A stretch of 64,000 nucleotides of DNA from Citrobacter amalonaticus (GTDB lineage: Bacteria > Pseudomonadota > Gammaproteobacteria > Enterobacterales > Enterobacteriaceae), in assembly GCA_028994555.1 (NCBI GenBank), contig JARDVN010000001.1, forward strand, positions 4,030,001 through 4,094,000, written 5' to 3'. Below the pieces are notes generated by a model that saw only the letters and a list, made by a program, of their open reading frames with translations, made no database searches and had not been told where the DNA came from. A program made the translations under genes and the position numbers. The first letter of the stretch is position 1. The number at the start of each line of letters is the position of its first letter. Shown piece after piece: positions 9,623 through 21,101 of this stretch.

Positions 9623-10110
9623 ACGGCGAACGGTTGCAGCGAATCGTCGAGGAGGTGGTCTACCGTCTGCAGCGTCGTGCGCAAAGCACCGTCACGCTGA
9701 GCGTCGCGCAACTGCGGGAAACACCGCCCCGCGCCCTGTTTTCTCAGTATGCCTCTGTGCATATTTTACAGGTCGATCTGCCCCTGCTGGAGCAGATCGC
9801 CAACAACGATTCGTCACATGCCGACGCCGTCATGATCCATGAGGCGCTGGCATTTGGCCTGCGGGTGCAACTCTCACTGCAACGTCGGTTACTACCCGCC
9901 GTACCGGTGAAGAAACTGGCCCGACTGCCGCTGATTCTCTGCGACGAACAGGGGCAGCCGATCATGCTGCACCCCACCCGACTGTTAAGTTATGCCGATG
10001 TTGCCCGGTTACCCGCAGGGTGGCTGGTGCTGCGTCGCAAATGTGTTGTTACCGCGCTGGCTCGCGAGACTGCGAGTGCACGCCACATTCAATTCATTAA
10101 GCAGGAGTGA
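9619..10110 (+). CDS. pduM: PduM, microcompartment assembly protein
   Basis: PduM is a small structural protein needed for proper microcompartment assembly; its precise role is not known. The 163-residue product reads cleanly. Its first 20 residues (MNGERLQRIVEEVVYRLQRR) resemble the amphipathic encapsulation helices of PduD, PduE, PduL and PduP, so association with the shell interior is plausible. No enzymatic motif was recognised. The start overlaps pduL by four bases. Confidence 0.93.
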   Translation: MNGERLQRIVEEVVYRLQRRAQSTVTLSVAQLRETPPRALFSQYASVHILQVDLPLLEQIANNDSSHADAVMIHEALAFGLRVQLSLQRRLLPAVPVKKLARLPLILCDEQGQPIMLHPTRLLSYADVARLPAGWLVLRRKCVVTALARETASARHIQFIKQE

Positions 10111-10113
10111 ACC

Positions 10114-10389
10114 ATGCATCTGGCACGTGTTACAGGCGCGGTGGTATCCACGCAAAAATCGCCCTCGTTGGTTGGTAAAAAACTTCTGCTGGTGCGCCGG
10201 GTCAGTGCCGACGGTGAGCTGCCGGCGAACCCAACGGCAGGCGATGAAGTCGCCGTTGACTCCGTTGGCGCAGGTATCGGTGAGCTGGTGCTCCTGAGTA
10301 GCGGCTCCAGCGCCAGACATGTTTTTTCCGGGCCGAATGAGGCCATCGACCTGGCCGTTGTCGGCATTGTCGACACGCTTTCTCGCTAA
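10114..10389 (+). CDS. pduN: PduN, pentameric vertex (BMV) protein
   Basis: PduN belongs to the EutN/CcmL family, whose pentamers cap the icosahedral vertices of microcompartments. The 91-residue product shows the family hallmarks: [13 protein letters not shown] at the start, a [10 protein letters not shown] strand, and [19 protein letters not shown] with the GxGxGExVLL-type loop. AGGAGTGAACC precedes the ATG. It sits between pduM and pduO. Confidence 0.96.
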   Translation: MHLARVTGAVVSTQKSPSLVGKKLLLVRRVSADGELPANPTAGDEVAVDSVGAGIGELVLLSSGSSARHVFSGPNEAIDLAVVGIVDTLSR

Positions 10390-10398
10390 GGAGGCGTT

Positions 10399-11408
10399 AT
10401 GGCGATTTATACCCGCACCGGCGACGCAGGCACCACGGCGCTCTTTACCGGACAGCGCGTCAGTAAAACACACCCCCCGCGTGGAAGCATATGGCACGCT
10501 CGATGAACTCAACGCCGTGCTGAGTCTGTGCGGCTGTGCCACCCGTAACGCGCAGCATCGCGCGCTGCTGGAGGCCATACAACTGCAAATTTTCTGGTTC
10601 AGTGCCGAGCTTGCCAGCGAAAGCGAACAGCCGTCGCCGGATCAGCGCTACATCAGCTCTGAGGAAATTGCCGCGCTGGAAGCGGCTATCGACACCGCGA
10701 TGGGACGTGTCGCACCTTTGCGTAGTTTCATTCTGCCTGGCCGCTGCGAAGCCGCAAGCCGCCTGCATTTTGCCCGTACGCTGGCACGCCGGGCTGAACG
10801 CCGTCTGGTTGAGCTCTCGGCCGATGTTTCCGTCAGGCATGTACTGATGCGCTATATCAACCGCCTGTCAGATTGCCTGTACGCACTGGCGCGCGCGGAA
10901 GATCACGACGCTCATCAGGACACGATTATCCGGGAAGTGACGAAGCGTTATCTGGCAGCGAGTCACGCCCCTGTCAAAAAGGAATCCGCGATGTCGCTCT
11001 CCTTTGGCGATCTTCATCAGTTAACCCGCGCCGCCGTCGAGCGGGCGCAAGCCTTAAACGTCCCGGTGGTCGTCAGCATTGTTGATGCCCACGGCACAGA
11101 AGCCGTCACCTGGCGGATGCCGGACGCTTTGCTGGTCAGTAGCGAACTGGCGCCGAAAAAAGCCTGGACCGCCGTGGCGATGAAAACCGCGACCCATGAA
11201 CTGGCGTCGGTAGTTCAACCCGGTGCGCCGTTGTATGGGCTGGAAAGTCATATGCAGGGAAAAGTCGTCACCTTTGGTGGTGGCTACGCGCTATGGCGTG
11301 ATGGACTGCTTATTGGGGGGTCTTGGTATCAGCGGCGGAAGCGTTGAACAGGACATGGACATTGCACAGACCGCCATTGCGGCAATAAACGTGAGAACAC
11401 ATCAATGA
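10399..11408 (+). CDS. pduO: PduO, ATP:cob(I)alamin adenosyltransferase (two apparent frameshifts)
   Basis: PduO adenosylates cob(I)alamin to regenerate the diol dehydratase cofactor. The N-terminal PduO-type domain carries the ATP-binding YTRTGDAGTTALF and later RSFILPG and RLSDCLYALAR. The C-terminal part (MSLSFGDLHQLTRAAV onward) is the GlcG/HbpS-like haem-binding domain. Surplus bases occur in the C run 10473-10478 and the G run 11315-11320, each six where five restore SKTHPRVEAYG and LIGGLGISGG. The corrected length is 335 residues, matching the family. The start has AAGGAGG upstream. The stop overlaps the pduP ATG. Confidence 0.93.
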
Positions 11409-12791
11409 ATACGACTGAACTGGAAACCCTCATCCGCACAATTTTAAGCGAACAACTGTCTCCTGCGAAAACTGAGATCAAAGGAAACGGAATCTTTCAG
11501 TTTGTTGGTGAAGCAGTTGATGCTGCCCACCAGGCGTTCTTGCGTTATCAGCAATCACCGCTGAAAACGCGCAGCGCCATAATCAGCGCCATTCGTGAAG
11601 AACTCACGCCACAACTGGCTGCGCTGGCGGCAGAAAGTGCCGCTGAAACCGGAATGGGTAACAAAGAGGACAAATTCCTCAAAAACAAAGCAGCGCTGGA
11701 CAATACCCCTGGCATCGAAGACCTGACCACCACCGCGCTCACCGGTGATGGCGGCATGGTGCTGTTTGAATATTCTCCGTTTGGCGTGATTGGTTCCGTC
11801 GCCCCCCAGTACTAACCCGACAGAGACCATTATCAACAATAGCATCAGCATGCTGGCGGCGGGCAACAGCGTCTATTTCAGCCCGCATCCGGGTGCGAAG
11901 GCGGTATCACTGAAGCTTATCGCCATGATTGAAGATATCGCGTTTCGCAGCTGCGGTATTCGCAATCTGGTGGTAACCGTTGCCGAACCGACGTTTGAAG
12001 CCACTCAGCAAATGATGGCGCATCCGAAAATTGCCGTACTGGCGATTACCGGCGGCCCGGGCATTGTGGCAATGGGCATGAAGAGCGGGAAAAAAGTGAT
12101 TGGTGCAGGAGCGGGAAACCCTCCCTGCATCGTTGATGAGACGGCAGACATTGTGAAGGCGGCGGAAGATATTATTAATGGTGCTTCTTTCGACTACAAC
12201 CTGCCGTGCATCGCGGAAAAAAGCCTGATTGTGGTGGAATCCGTCGCTGAACAACTGATCCAGCAGATGCAAAGTTTCGGCGCGCTGCTGCTGAATCCGG
12301 CAGATATCGAAAAATTGCGCGCGGCCTGCCTGCCAGAGGGTGTAGCCAATAAGAAACTGGTCGGTAAAAGTCCTTGCGCCATGCTTGAAGCCGCCGGTAT
12401 TCCGGTTCCGGCAAAAGCACCGCGCCTGCTGACGGGCGTCGTCAGCGCAGACGACAGTTGGGTAACCAGCGAGCAGTTAATGCCGATGCTGCCAGTGGTG
12501 AAGGTGAAAGATTTTGACGCTGCGCTGTCGCTGGCGCTGAAAGTGGAAGAAGGATTACACCACACCGCCATCATGCATTCGCAGAATGTGTCTCGTCTGA
12601 ACCTGGCCGCACGAACTCTGCAGACCTCTATTTTCGTTAAAAACGGCCCCTCCTATGCGGGAATCGGCGTCGGCGGCGAAGGATTTACCACCTTCACTAT
12701 CGCTACACCGACCGGTGAAGGGACAACGTCGGCGCGCACGTTTGCCCGCTCACGCCGCTGTGTACTGACTAATGGTTTCTCAATCCGCTAA
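11405..12791 (+). CDS. pduP: PduP, CoA-acylating propionaldehyde dehydrogenase (apparent frameshift)
   Basis: PduP oxidises propionaldehyde to propionyl-CoA with NAD+. The N-terminal MNTTELETLIRTILSEQL is the well-studied encapsulation peptide. The catalytic Cys lies in FDYNLPCIAEKS, and AITGGPGIVAMG marks the nucleotide fold. The C run at 11802-11807 has six bases; five give GSVAPSTNPTETI and join the two halves into 461 residues, near the usual 464. It overlaps the pduO stop by four bases. PduQ follows and recycles the NADH. Confidence 0.93.
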
Positions 12792-12801
12792 TGAGGTTGT
12801 G

Positions 12802-13914
12802 ATGAATACCTTTTCACTGCAAACCCGTTTGTACAGCGGCCCTGGAAGCCTGAAGGTGCTTGGCCGTTTTACCAACAAGCACATCTGGATTATCTGCGAT
12901 GGTTTTCTCGCCCGTTCGCCGCTGATTGATACGCTGCGCGAGGCGATACCGGAGAATAACCGGGTCAGCGTCTTCAGCGAGATCACCCCAGACCCGACCA
13001 TCGGAACCGTGGTTCAGGGGATTGCACAAATGCAGGCCCTGCGCCCCGACGTGGTGATCGGTTTCGGCGGCGGCTCCGCGCTGGATGCGGCGAAAGCCAT
13101 CGTCTGGTTCAGCCGTCAGTTTGATACGGATATTGAAACCTGTGTGGCGATCCCGACCACCAGCGGAACCGGGTCGGAAGTGACCAGCGCCTGCGTGATA
13201 AGCGATCCGGAGAAAGGCATTAAATATCCGCTGTTCAATAACGCGCTCTACCCGGACATGGCGATCCTTGATCCGATGCTGGTCGTCAGCGTCCCACCCG
13301 CCATTACCGCCAATACCGGAATGGATGTGTTAACGCACGCGCTGGAAGCCTATGTGTCCACACGCGCCAATGACTTTACCGACGCGCTCGCGGAGAAAGC
13401 CGCTCAGATTGTCTTCCAGTATCTGCCTGTTGCCGTCCGTAAAGGTGACTGTCTCGCTACACGCGGCAAAATGCACAACGCTTCTACGCTGGCGGGGATG
13501 GCATTCAGCCAGGCAGGACTGGGATTAAACCACGCTATCGCTCATCAGTTAGGCGGCCAGTTCCATCTGCCCCACGGTCTGGCGAATGCCCTGCTGCTGG
13601 CGTCGGTAATCCGCTTCAACGCGCACGATCCGCGGGCAGTTAAACGCTACGCTCGGTTCGCGAAGGCCTGTCATTTATGTGCTGACAACGCCAATGATAC
13701 GGCGAGCGTGAATGCGCTGGTGCAGCACATCGAGCAACTGAAAAAAGCGTGCGCTATTCCAACCCTCGCCGTTGCGCTTAAGGAACAGAAACAGGACTGG
13801 TCAGTACGCATTCCGGCAATGGCTCAGGCGGCGCTGGCGGACGTGACGCTAAAAACCAACCCCAGAGCAGCAGATGCCGGAGCCATTCAGGAACTGCTTG
13901 AGGAGTTGTTATGA
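12802..13914 (+). CDS. pduQ: PduQ, propanol dehydrogenase (iron-type ADH)
   Basis: PduQ reduces propionaldehyde to 1-propanol and regenerates NAD+ for PduP inside the shell. It is an iron-dependent group III alcohol dehydrogenase of 370 residues. The NAD-binding GGGSALDAAKA, TTSGTGSEVT, and the metal-binding His set in MDVLTHALEAY and LNHAIAHQLGG...LPHG are all present. The ATG at 12802 (MNTFSLQTRL) is chosen over an in-frame ATG at 12772 inside the pduP end. Its stop overlaps pduS. Confidence 0.96.
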   Translation: MNTFSLQTRLYSGPGSLKVLGRFTNKHIWIICDGFLARSPLIDTLREAIPENNRVSVFSEITPDPTIGTVVQGIAQMQALRPDVVIGFGGGSALDAAKAIVWFSRQFDTDIETCVAIPTTSGTGSEVTSACVISDPEKGIKYPLFNNALYPDMAILDPMLVVSVPPAITANTGMDVLTHALEAYVSTRANDFTDALAEKAAQIVFQYLPVAVRKGDCLATRGKMHNASTLAGMAFSQAGLGLNHAIAHQLGGQFHLPHGLANALLLASVIRFNAHDPRAVKRYARFAKACHLCADNANDTASVNALVQHIEQLKKACAIPTLAVALKEQKQDWSVRIPAMAQAALADVTLKTNPRAADAGAIQELLEELL

Positions 13915-15267
13915 ATAACGCCCTGAATGATGCGCTCACTCCCCTTGATGCGCAGACTATTGTTGATCACGTTCGCGAAGCGGGCATCGTCGGCGCTGGC
14001 GGCGCTGGCTTTCCGACGTATGTCAAACTGCAGGCTCAGGTAGAGATTTTCCTGGTTAATGCTGCCGAATGTGAGCCAATGCTGAAAGTCGATCAGCAAC
14101 TCATGGCGCAGCAGGCAGCGCGTCTGATTCGCGGCGTCCAGTACGCGATGAAGGCCACCGGTGCTCGCGAAGGGATCATCGCCCTGAAAGAAAAGTATCA
14201 ACCTGCGATTGCGGCGTTAACGCCGCTTTTGCCTCCGGCGATCAGACTGCACATTCTGCCTGACGTCTATCCGGCGGGCGATGAAGTGCTGACAATCTGG
14301 ATGGCGACCGGTCGCCGCGTGCCCCCCCGCTGCCCTGCCGGTCAGCGTGGGCGTGGTGGTTAACAACGTACAGACCGTACTGAATATCGCCCGTGCGGTC
14401 GAACAGCACTATCCCGTGACGCGCCGCACGCTCACTATCAACGGCGCCGTTGCTCGTCCACAGACCGTCACCGTTCCCATCGGTATGTCCCTGCGCGAGG
14501 TGCTGGAAATGGCGGGCGGCGCAACCATCGACGATCCTGGTTTTATCAACGGCGGACCGATGATGGGAAGCCTGGTGACGTCACTGGACGCGCCGGTCAC
14601 GAAAACCACTGGCGGGCTGCTGGTTCTGCCGAAATCACATCCGTTGATTCAGCGGCGTATGCAGGATGAACGTACCGTGCTGTCGGTGGCGAGAACGGTT
14701 TGCGAACAGTGTCGGCTGTGTACCGATCTCTGCCCGAGGCATCTCATTGGTCACGAACTCTCTCCGCACCTGCTGGTGCGTGCGGTCAATTTCCATCAGG
14801 CCGCCACGCCACAGTTGCTGCTCAGCGCCCTCACCTGTTCTGAATGTAACGTCTGTGAAAGTGTGGCCTGTCCGGTAGGGATTTCGCCGATGCGGATTAA
14901 CCGCATGCTGAAGCGCGAGTTGCGCGCACAGAATCAGCGCTACGAAGGGCCGCTCAATCCGGCCGATGAGATGGCGAAATACCGTCTGGTGCCGGTAAAA
15001 CGACTCATCGCCAAACTGGGATTAACGCCGTGGTATCGGGAAGCGCCGCTAGTCGACAGCGAGCCCGTTGTTGAGAAAACGACGCTGCTGCTGCGCCAGC
15101 ACATCGGTGCCAGCGCGGTGCCTTGCGTTCAGAAAGGCGAGCGCGTCACGCGTGGTCAGTGTGTTGCTGAAATTCCGCAAGGTGCGCTCGGCGCGCCTGT
15201 TCACGCCAGTATTGACGGCATTGTCTGTGAGGTTACAGATCAGGCCATCATCGTTGTAAGAGGTTAA
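13911..15267 (+). CDS. pduS: PduS, cobalamin reductase flavo-Fe-S protein (apparent frameshift)
   Basis: PduS reduces cob(III)alamin toward cob(I)alamin for PduO. The N-terminal nucleotide/FMN region shows [15 protein letters not shown], as in RnfC-type proteins. Two ferredoxin-type Cys clusters follow: [12 protein letters not shown] and [13 protein letters not shown]. The C run at 14322-14328 has seven bases; six give [14 protein letters not shown] and join the halves into 451 residues, the family length. It overlaps pduQ at ATGA and precedes pduT, its known shell partner. Confidence 0.93.
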
Positions 15268-15269
15268 CC

Positions 15270-15824
15270 ATGTCTCAGGCCATAGGTATTTTAGAACTCA
15301 CCAGCATTGCCAAAGGGATGGAAGCGGGCGATGCCATGCTGAAAAGCGCCAATGTGGATCTGCTGGTCAGCAAAACCATTTGTCCGGGTAAATTCCTGCT
15401 CATGCTGGGCGGCGACGTCGGCGCAGTACAACAGGCGATCGAGACCGGAAATGCGCTCGCTGGCGAGATGCTGGTCGACAGTCTGGTGTTACCCAATATT
15501 CACGCCAGCGTGCTTCCGGCGATCAGCGGCCTGAACAGCGTGGATAAACGCCAGGCGGTAGGCATTGTTGAAACCTGGAGCGTTGCCGCGTGCATCAGCG
15601 CGGCTGACCGGGCAGTGAAGGCGTCCAACGTTACGCTCGTTCGCGTTCATATGGCGTTCGGCATTGGTGGCAAATGTTACATGGTGGTCGCGGGTGATGT
15701 CTCCGACGTCAACAACGCAGTCACAGTTGCCAGTGAAAGCGCAGGTGAAAAAGGTCTGCTGGTTTATCGTTCAGTGATCCCACGCCCGCACGAAGCGATG
15801 TGGCGTCAGATGGTGGAGGGATGA
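15270..15824 (+). CDS. pduT: PduT, Fe-S tandem-BMC shell protein
   Basis: PduT is a trimeric shell protein with two BMC domains and one [4Fe-4S] cluster at the pore, thought to conduct electrons. The 184-residue product has Cys38 in SKTICPGKF, the cluster ligand known from Salmonella. The second BMC domain starts near [16 protein letters not shown]. It lies two bases after pduS, which is proposed to exchange electrons with it. Confidence 0.96.
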   Translation: MSQAIGILELTSIAKGMEAGDAMLKSANVDLLVSKTICPGKFLLMLGGDVGAVQQAIETGNALAGEMLVDSLVLPNIHASVLPAISGLNSVDKRQAVGIVETWSVAACISAADRAVKASNVTLVRVHMAFGIGGKCYMVVAGDVSDVNNAVTVASESAGEKGLLVYRSVIPRPHEAMWRQMVEG

Positions 15825-16174
15825 TGGAAAGACAACAGACCACGGATCGCATGATCCAGGAGTACGTACCGGGAAAACAGGTGACGCTGGCGCATCTGAT
15901 TGCGAACCCTGGCAAAGATTTGTTCAGGAAACTGGGATTACAGGACAGCGTCTCGGCGATTGGCATTCTCACCATCACGCCAAGTGAAGCGTCCATTATT
16001 GCCTGCGACATCGCGACAAAATCTGGCGCGGTCGAGATTGGCTTTCTTGACCGCTTCACCGGTGCGGTGGTGTTAACCGGCGACGTCTCGGCGGTGGAAT
16101 ACGCCCTGAAACAGGTCACACGCACGCTTGGCGAAATGATGCGTTTTACAACCTGTTCCATCACGCGGACGTAA
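15824..16174 (+). CDS. pduU: PduU, circularly permuted BMC shell protein
   Basis: PduU is a minor hexameric shell protein with a permuted BMC domain and an N-terminal strand that forms a small beta-barrel capping the pore. The 116-residue product begins [20 protein letters not shown]. Two adjacent ATGs exist (15821 and 15824); the second matches the family length. TGGAGGG provides the ribosome site. It overlaps the pduT stop. Confidence 0.95.
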   Translation: MERQQTTDRMIQEYVPGKQVTLAHLIANPGKDLFRKLGLQDSVSAIGILTITPSEASIIACDIATKSGAVEIGFLDRFTGAVVLTGDVSAVEYALKQVTRTLGEMMRFTTCSITRT

Positions 16175-16178
16175 TGTG

Positions 16179-17832
<1,654 letters not shown>

Positions 17833-17923
17833 GTTCGCACCGCGAAAATTGCGGCAAATCATGGTAATAGCGCAATCGCCATGACACTATGCGCCCAGGA
17901 TTGCTGAGCAGAAAGGTGATAAC

Positions 17924-18790
17924 GTGGCTGTCGCGCAGTGCCCCGCATCGTGCGGAGAACTTATTCAGGGCTGGATTATGGGCAGCGAGAAACTGGTCTC
18001 CTGCCCGGTTGACTGGTACAGCACCGTTGAGGTCAGTACCGGTTCCCCTTTAGCCGATGAGCGCCCTCTTTCACGGGCGATGGTTAACCAACTTCTTGCA
18101 CACTGGGACTACCCCGCTCACCTGAGCCAGGATATCCGTGTTTCGATCCATTCAACCATTCCTATTGCCAAAGGCATGGCCAGCAGTACAGCAGATATCG
18201 CCGCGACAGCCGTCGCCACCGCGCATCATCTGGGCCATGAACTGGATGAAACTACGCTCGCGCAGCTTTGCGTCTCGCTGGAACCCACTGACAGCACCGT
18301 TTTTCAGCAACTGACGCTGTTTGACCACAACGACGCGTCAACGCAAATTCCCTGTCATTCTCAACCAGCGCTTGATCTCCTCGTGCTGGAAAGCCCGCAA
18401 ACCTTACGCACCGCAGATTATCACCGCATTCCCCGGCAAGCCGGTTTGCAAGCTGGCGCGCCTGCGCTGAAGCGAGCATGGGAAAAAGTGCAGGAAGCCT
18501 GTGCGCAGCAGAATCCTTATCGGATGGGAGAAGCCGCGACGCTGAGCGCCATCGCCAGCCAGATGCTGTTGCCGAAACCGGATTTCGACGCGCTATTGTC
18601 GCTGGTTGAAGAGTGTGATTTATACGGCGTGAACGTGGCGCACAGCGGCAGCGTCGTCGGACTGATGCTCGACAGGCAGCGACACGATGTGGAGTACGTT
18701 AAGTGGCTACTGACGAGAAACCAACTGACCGAACACTGGCCGGAACAGCACTTATTGCGGATGGTCAGCGGTGGCGTACAACCTCAGTGA
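17924..18790 (+). CDS. pduX: PduX, L-threonine kinase (GHMP family)
   Basis: PduX phosphorylates L-threonine for the aminopropanol linker of cobalamin, supporting B12 assembly. The GHMP ATP-binding glycine/serine loop is PIAKGMASSTADIAATA. It starts at GTG 17924 (VAVAQCPASCGELIQ), preceded by AAAGG; no in-frame ATG lies between this GTG and the upstream stop at 17882. The product is 288 residues. The 300-residue Salmonella annotation adds an N-terminal leader that cannot be encoded in frame here. It is the last pdu gene, 91 bp after pduW. Confidence 0.94.
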   Translation: MAVAQCPASCGELIQGWIMGSEKLVSCPVDWYSTVEVSTGSPLADERPLSRAMVNQLLAHWDYPAHLSQDIRVSIHSTIPIAKGMASSTADIAATAVATAHHLGHELDETTLAQLCVSLEPTDSTVFQQLTLFDHNDASTQIPCHSQPALDLLVLESPQTLRTADYHRIPRQAGLQAGAPALKRAWEKVQEACAQQNPYRMGEAATLSAIASQMLLPKPDFDALLSLVEECDLYGVNVAHSGSVVGLMLDRQRHDVEYVKWLLTRNQLTEHWPEQHLLRMVSGGVQPQ

Positions 18791-18814
18791 GGATCGCATA
18801 ACGGATCCTCACTG
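18785..18814. terminator. Inverted repeat between convergent pduX and tmaR
   Basis: A perfect 11-bp stem, CAGTGAGGATC (18785-18795) / GATCCTCACTG (18804-18814), lies between the convergent ends of pduX and tmaR. No T run follows on either strand, so it is an RNA hairpin that may protect or terminate rather than a classical intrinsic terminator. Confidence 0.45.
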
Positions 18815-18825
18815 CGGGCAAAACG

Positions 18826-19161
18826 TTACTCTGCTTTCGCGTCGCCGTTTTTCATTTCGCCCATCGCTTTCAGCTTTTTGGAGATGTCGCGACGTTCTTT
18901 GGAGATCTCCGCATTTTTGATGATGTAGTCATCCACGCGATCTTCATAGTCGCTTTTCATGCTGGCGATGATGCCCTGAATAGCTTCAACGCTCATGCCC
19001 GGTTTAATATAATCGCTCAGGTTGTCCAGCAGCAGAACACGTTTCTGGTTATCACGGATCTTTTTCTCAACGTCCTGGATTTCACGCTGCAGTTTGTTTT
19101 TACGACGGAACAGACGGACAAATTCCAGCACGTCCTGGAAAGATGGCTTGGTAGTTTCCAT
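18826..19161 (-). CDS. tmaR: TmaR (YeeX), polar localiser of PTS enzyme I
   Basis: TmaR (formerly YeeX, UPF0265) clusters at the cell pole and sequesters PTS enzyme I there in E. coli. The 111-residue product is highly charged and almost entirely predicted coiled coil ([17 protein letters not shown], then [18 protein letters not shown]). It is nearly identical to the remembered E. coli protein. The gene converges with pduX and is separated from yeeA by 160 bp in which I see no gene. Confidence 0.95.
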   Translation of the reverse strand: METTKPSFQDVLEFVRLFRRKNKLQREIQDVEKKIRDNQKRVLLLDNLSDYIKPGMSVEAIQGIIASMKSDYEDRVDDYIIKNAEISKERRDISKKLKAMGEMKNGDAKAE

Positions 19162-19321
19162 TTTTACACCCCTAATAATGTGAGAGTCGGATTCGTTTAA
19201 ACGATAGGGCTAACATTACTTTTCGCAGCCACAAATGACAATGGCTTCATTCTTATCGCCATCATACCCTTATTCCTTGCTGAATCGAAGCAACCCCCGT
19301 CGTATTCTCCTTATCCGCGTT

Positions 19322-20380
19322 TTATTTGCGCAGTGCGCGGCAGATAAGATGCGACAGCAGCTCCAGTTGACGGGCGGTTTCCAGGCTTAGCCAGACATAG
19401 CCATGAATCGGCGTTTCAGCCACATTGTGCTCATCGTGCTGACGGATCAGCGTGCGCAGCTCGTTAACGGTCTCGTTCAGTTTTTCGCTGTTCGCGAGAA
19501 TCGGCTGCGGATTACCTTCAAACAGCGCATGGGCAATCGTCAGGAGCGCCTGCTGGGTTATTTGCTGTGTTTCCCGCAGCGTATGGGCGTTGAGCATGAC
19601 GAAATGGCTTTCACGGGTCGCCCACAGCGCATTGATCTGCAATTCGAGCATGCAGACCAGATTGCGGTTGATGGTCTGAATGGCTTCGAAAATGGATTTT
19701 TGGATGCGTGTTTCTTTACTTGCCGGCGTAATAAGGCCACGCATTTTCACCACGTCGCTCAGCAACTGTTGCAGATGTTTTTCCAGACGCGGGCGTTCGA
19801 GTAAATTGGGCGATAGCGCAGCCTGATACACCCGGTTATAACCCGTCACGCAGTGTGCCAGTTGGATGCGCCAGTGAATAAAGGCGCGCTGGGGCCAGAT
19901 GCCGGTGAACAGCATCGCGAGGAGCGAACCCAGAATGACATCGCCACCGCGCCAGAGTGCGGTCTCCATATCGCCAGCGGGCGCGCCCACCACAACGGCC
20001 AGCGTGATGCCAATCAAGAGCGCCTGATACGGTTTTTTCCCTAACGCGAGCCATCCGCACAGAAACATGGCCACCGCACACCAGAGCAGCATCAGCGGCA
20101 ATGATAATAGCTCAAGACGCAGCGCCACCAGACCCAGAACAGACCCGAGGATCGTACCGCCAATCCGCTCATACGCACGGGGAACCACGTTCCCCCAGAA
20201 CGAAATGGGCCCCATGATCACCACCAGGGTAATCAAGGGCCATGTCCCTTCCGGAATGTCAAACAGGCGAACAAGTAAAAAGGTCAGGATGAACGCCAGC
20301 GCAATGCGAATACCATGCACAACGCGGTAATGGCGATACAGGCGGATCTCAAATGGACTCAGTGACTTGTCGGCACGCAC
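19322..20380 (-). CDS. yeeA: YeeA, FUSC-family inner-membrane protein
   Basis: YeeA is a 352-residue inner-membrane protein of the FUSC (fusaric-acid-resistance-like) family; its substrate is unknown. The N-terminal half has about six hydrophobic segments (IALAFILTFLLV, LLWCAVAMFLCG, ALLIGITLAVVVG). The C-terminal half is a soluble helical domain. The start at 20380 (MRADKSLSPFEIRLYRH) fits the E. coli protein length. It is followed downstream by tmaR in the same orientation. Confidence 0.9.
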   Translation of the reverse strand: MRADKSLSPFEIRLYRHYRVVHGIRIALAFILTFLLVRLFDIPEGTWPLITLVVIMGPISFWGNVVPRAYERIGGTILGSVLGLVALRLELLSLPLMLLWCAVAMFLCGWLALGKKPYQALLIGITLAVVVGAPAGDMETALWRGGDVILGSLLAMLFTGIWPQRAFIHWRIQLAHCVTGYNRVYQAALSPNLLERPRLEKHLQQLLSDVVKMRGLITPASKETRIQKSIFEAIQTINRNLVCMLELQINALWATRESHFVMLNAHTLRETQQITQQALLTIAHALFEGNPQPILANSEKLNETVNELRTLIRQHDEHNVAETPIHGYVWLSLETARQLELLSHLICRALRK

Positions 20381-20505
20381 TTATGCACTCCGTCAGGCAA
20401 AGACAAAAGCAGATTGTACCTATTTTTCCGCACAGAAGATCACTGCGGCGGACAGGTCATCTCGCTAAGCGTAGTCGCTCATCGCCGGTCCGCCTGGTTT
20501 TATGC

Positions 20506-20979
20506 TTACTTCATGGCAGGTTGCACTGCAATATACATCTCGATATCCCAGTAACCGTCCTCGCAACCGTTATTCAGATAGACTTCAAAGCAGGGTTTGC
20601 ACGCCATTTCATATGACTTGTCCTGCATCAGGCTATTGAAAAACAGATTCCACGGCGTCGCAAAATCATTATTGTCGACGCGCGCAACCGCCGTCGCATA
20701 TTGACCGCCTTCGATTTCGCTGAGCGTCACGCCTTCGCTGTTTTCCGGTATGACAAAATCAGCCGGCACAGAAACGACCGTACTACAGCGCAATTTTTCG
20801 GCGGGCACTTCATCCGGATTGTCGAAGTAAACGGCGATCCACTCCTGCGCCACAACCTGTTTGCCATCCACCCACATCATCAGCTGATCGAAGCCTTGTT
20901 TCACCGTTTGCTCCCACGGGCCCACCTGGTGGAAACCTGCAACGGTGCGCTTCTCTGCGTTTCTGATCTCGTAGTTCAT
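20506..20979 (-). CDS. sbmC: SbmC (GyrI), DNA gyrase inhibitor
   Basis: SbmC/GyrI is a small cytosolic protein that modulates DNA gyrase and protects against microcin B17 and other gyrase toxins. The 157-residue product has the GyrI-like (SRPBCC-type effector-binding) fold: [22 protein letters not shown] at the start, ending in [12 protein letters not shown] LexA box directly upstream agrees with its known SOS induction. Reads cleanly. Confidence 0.94.
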   Translation of the reverse strand: MNYEIRNAEKRTVAGFHQVGPWEQTVKQGFDQLMMWVDGKQVVAQEWIAVYFDNPDEVPAEKLRCSTVVSVPADFVIPENSEGVTLSEIEGGQYATAVARVDNNDFATPWNLFFNSLMQDKSYEMACKPCFEVYLNNGCEDGYWDIEMYIAVQPAMK

Positions 20980-20995
20980 GTTGCCTCCATTGTTA

Positions 20996-21015
20996 CACTG
21001 TATTTATATACAGTG
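20996..21015 (-). promoter_or_regulatory. LexA (SOS) operator of sbmC
   Basis: The sequence CTG-TATTTATATA-CAG (20998-21013) fits the LexA box CTG-N10-CAG and extends to a longer palindrome (TTACACTG ... CAGTGTAA). It lies 17-36 bp before the sbmC ATG. SOS control of sbmC is established in E. coli. Confidence 0.9.
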
Positions 21016-21101
21016 TAACTACGCCCAAATAAAAGCCACAAGAAATTTGTGATTATTATGTGAGCAGAGCCGAATTCCTGCCAGTCTCCTGCCAGAAATC
21101 G

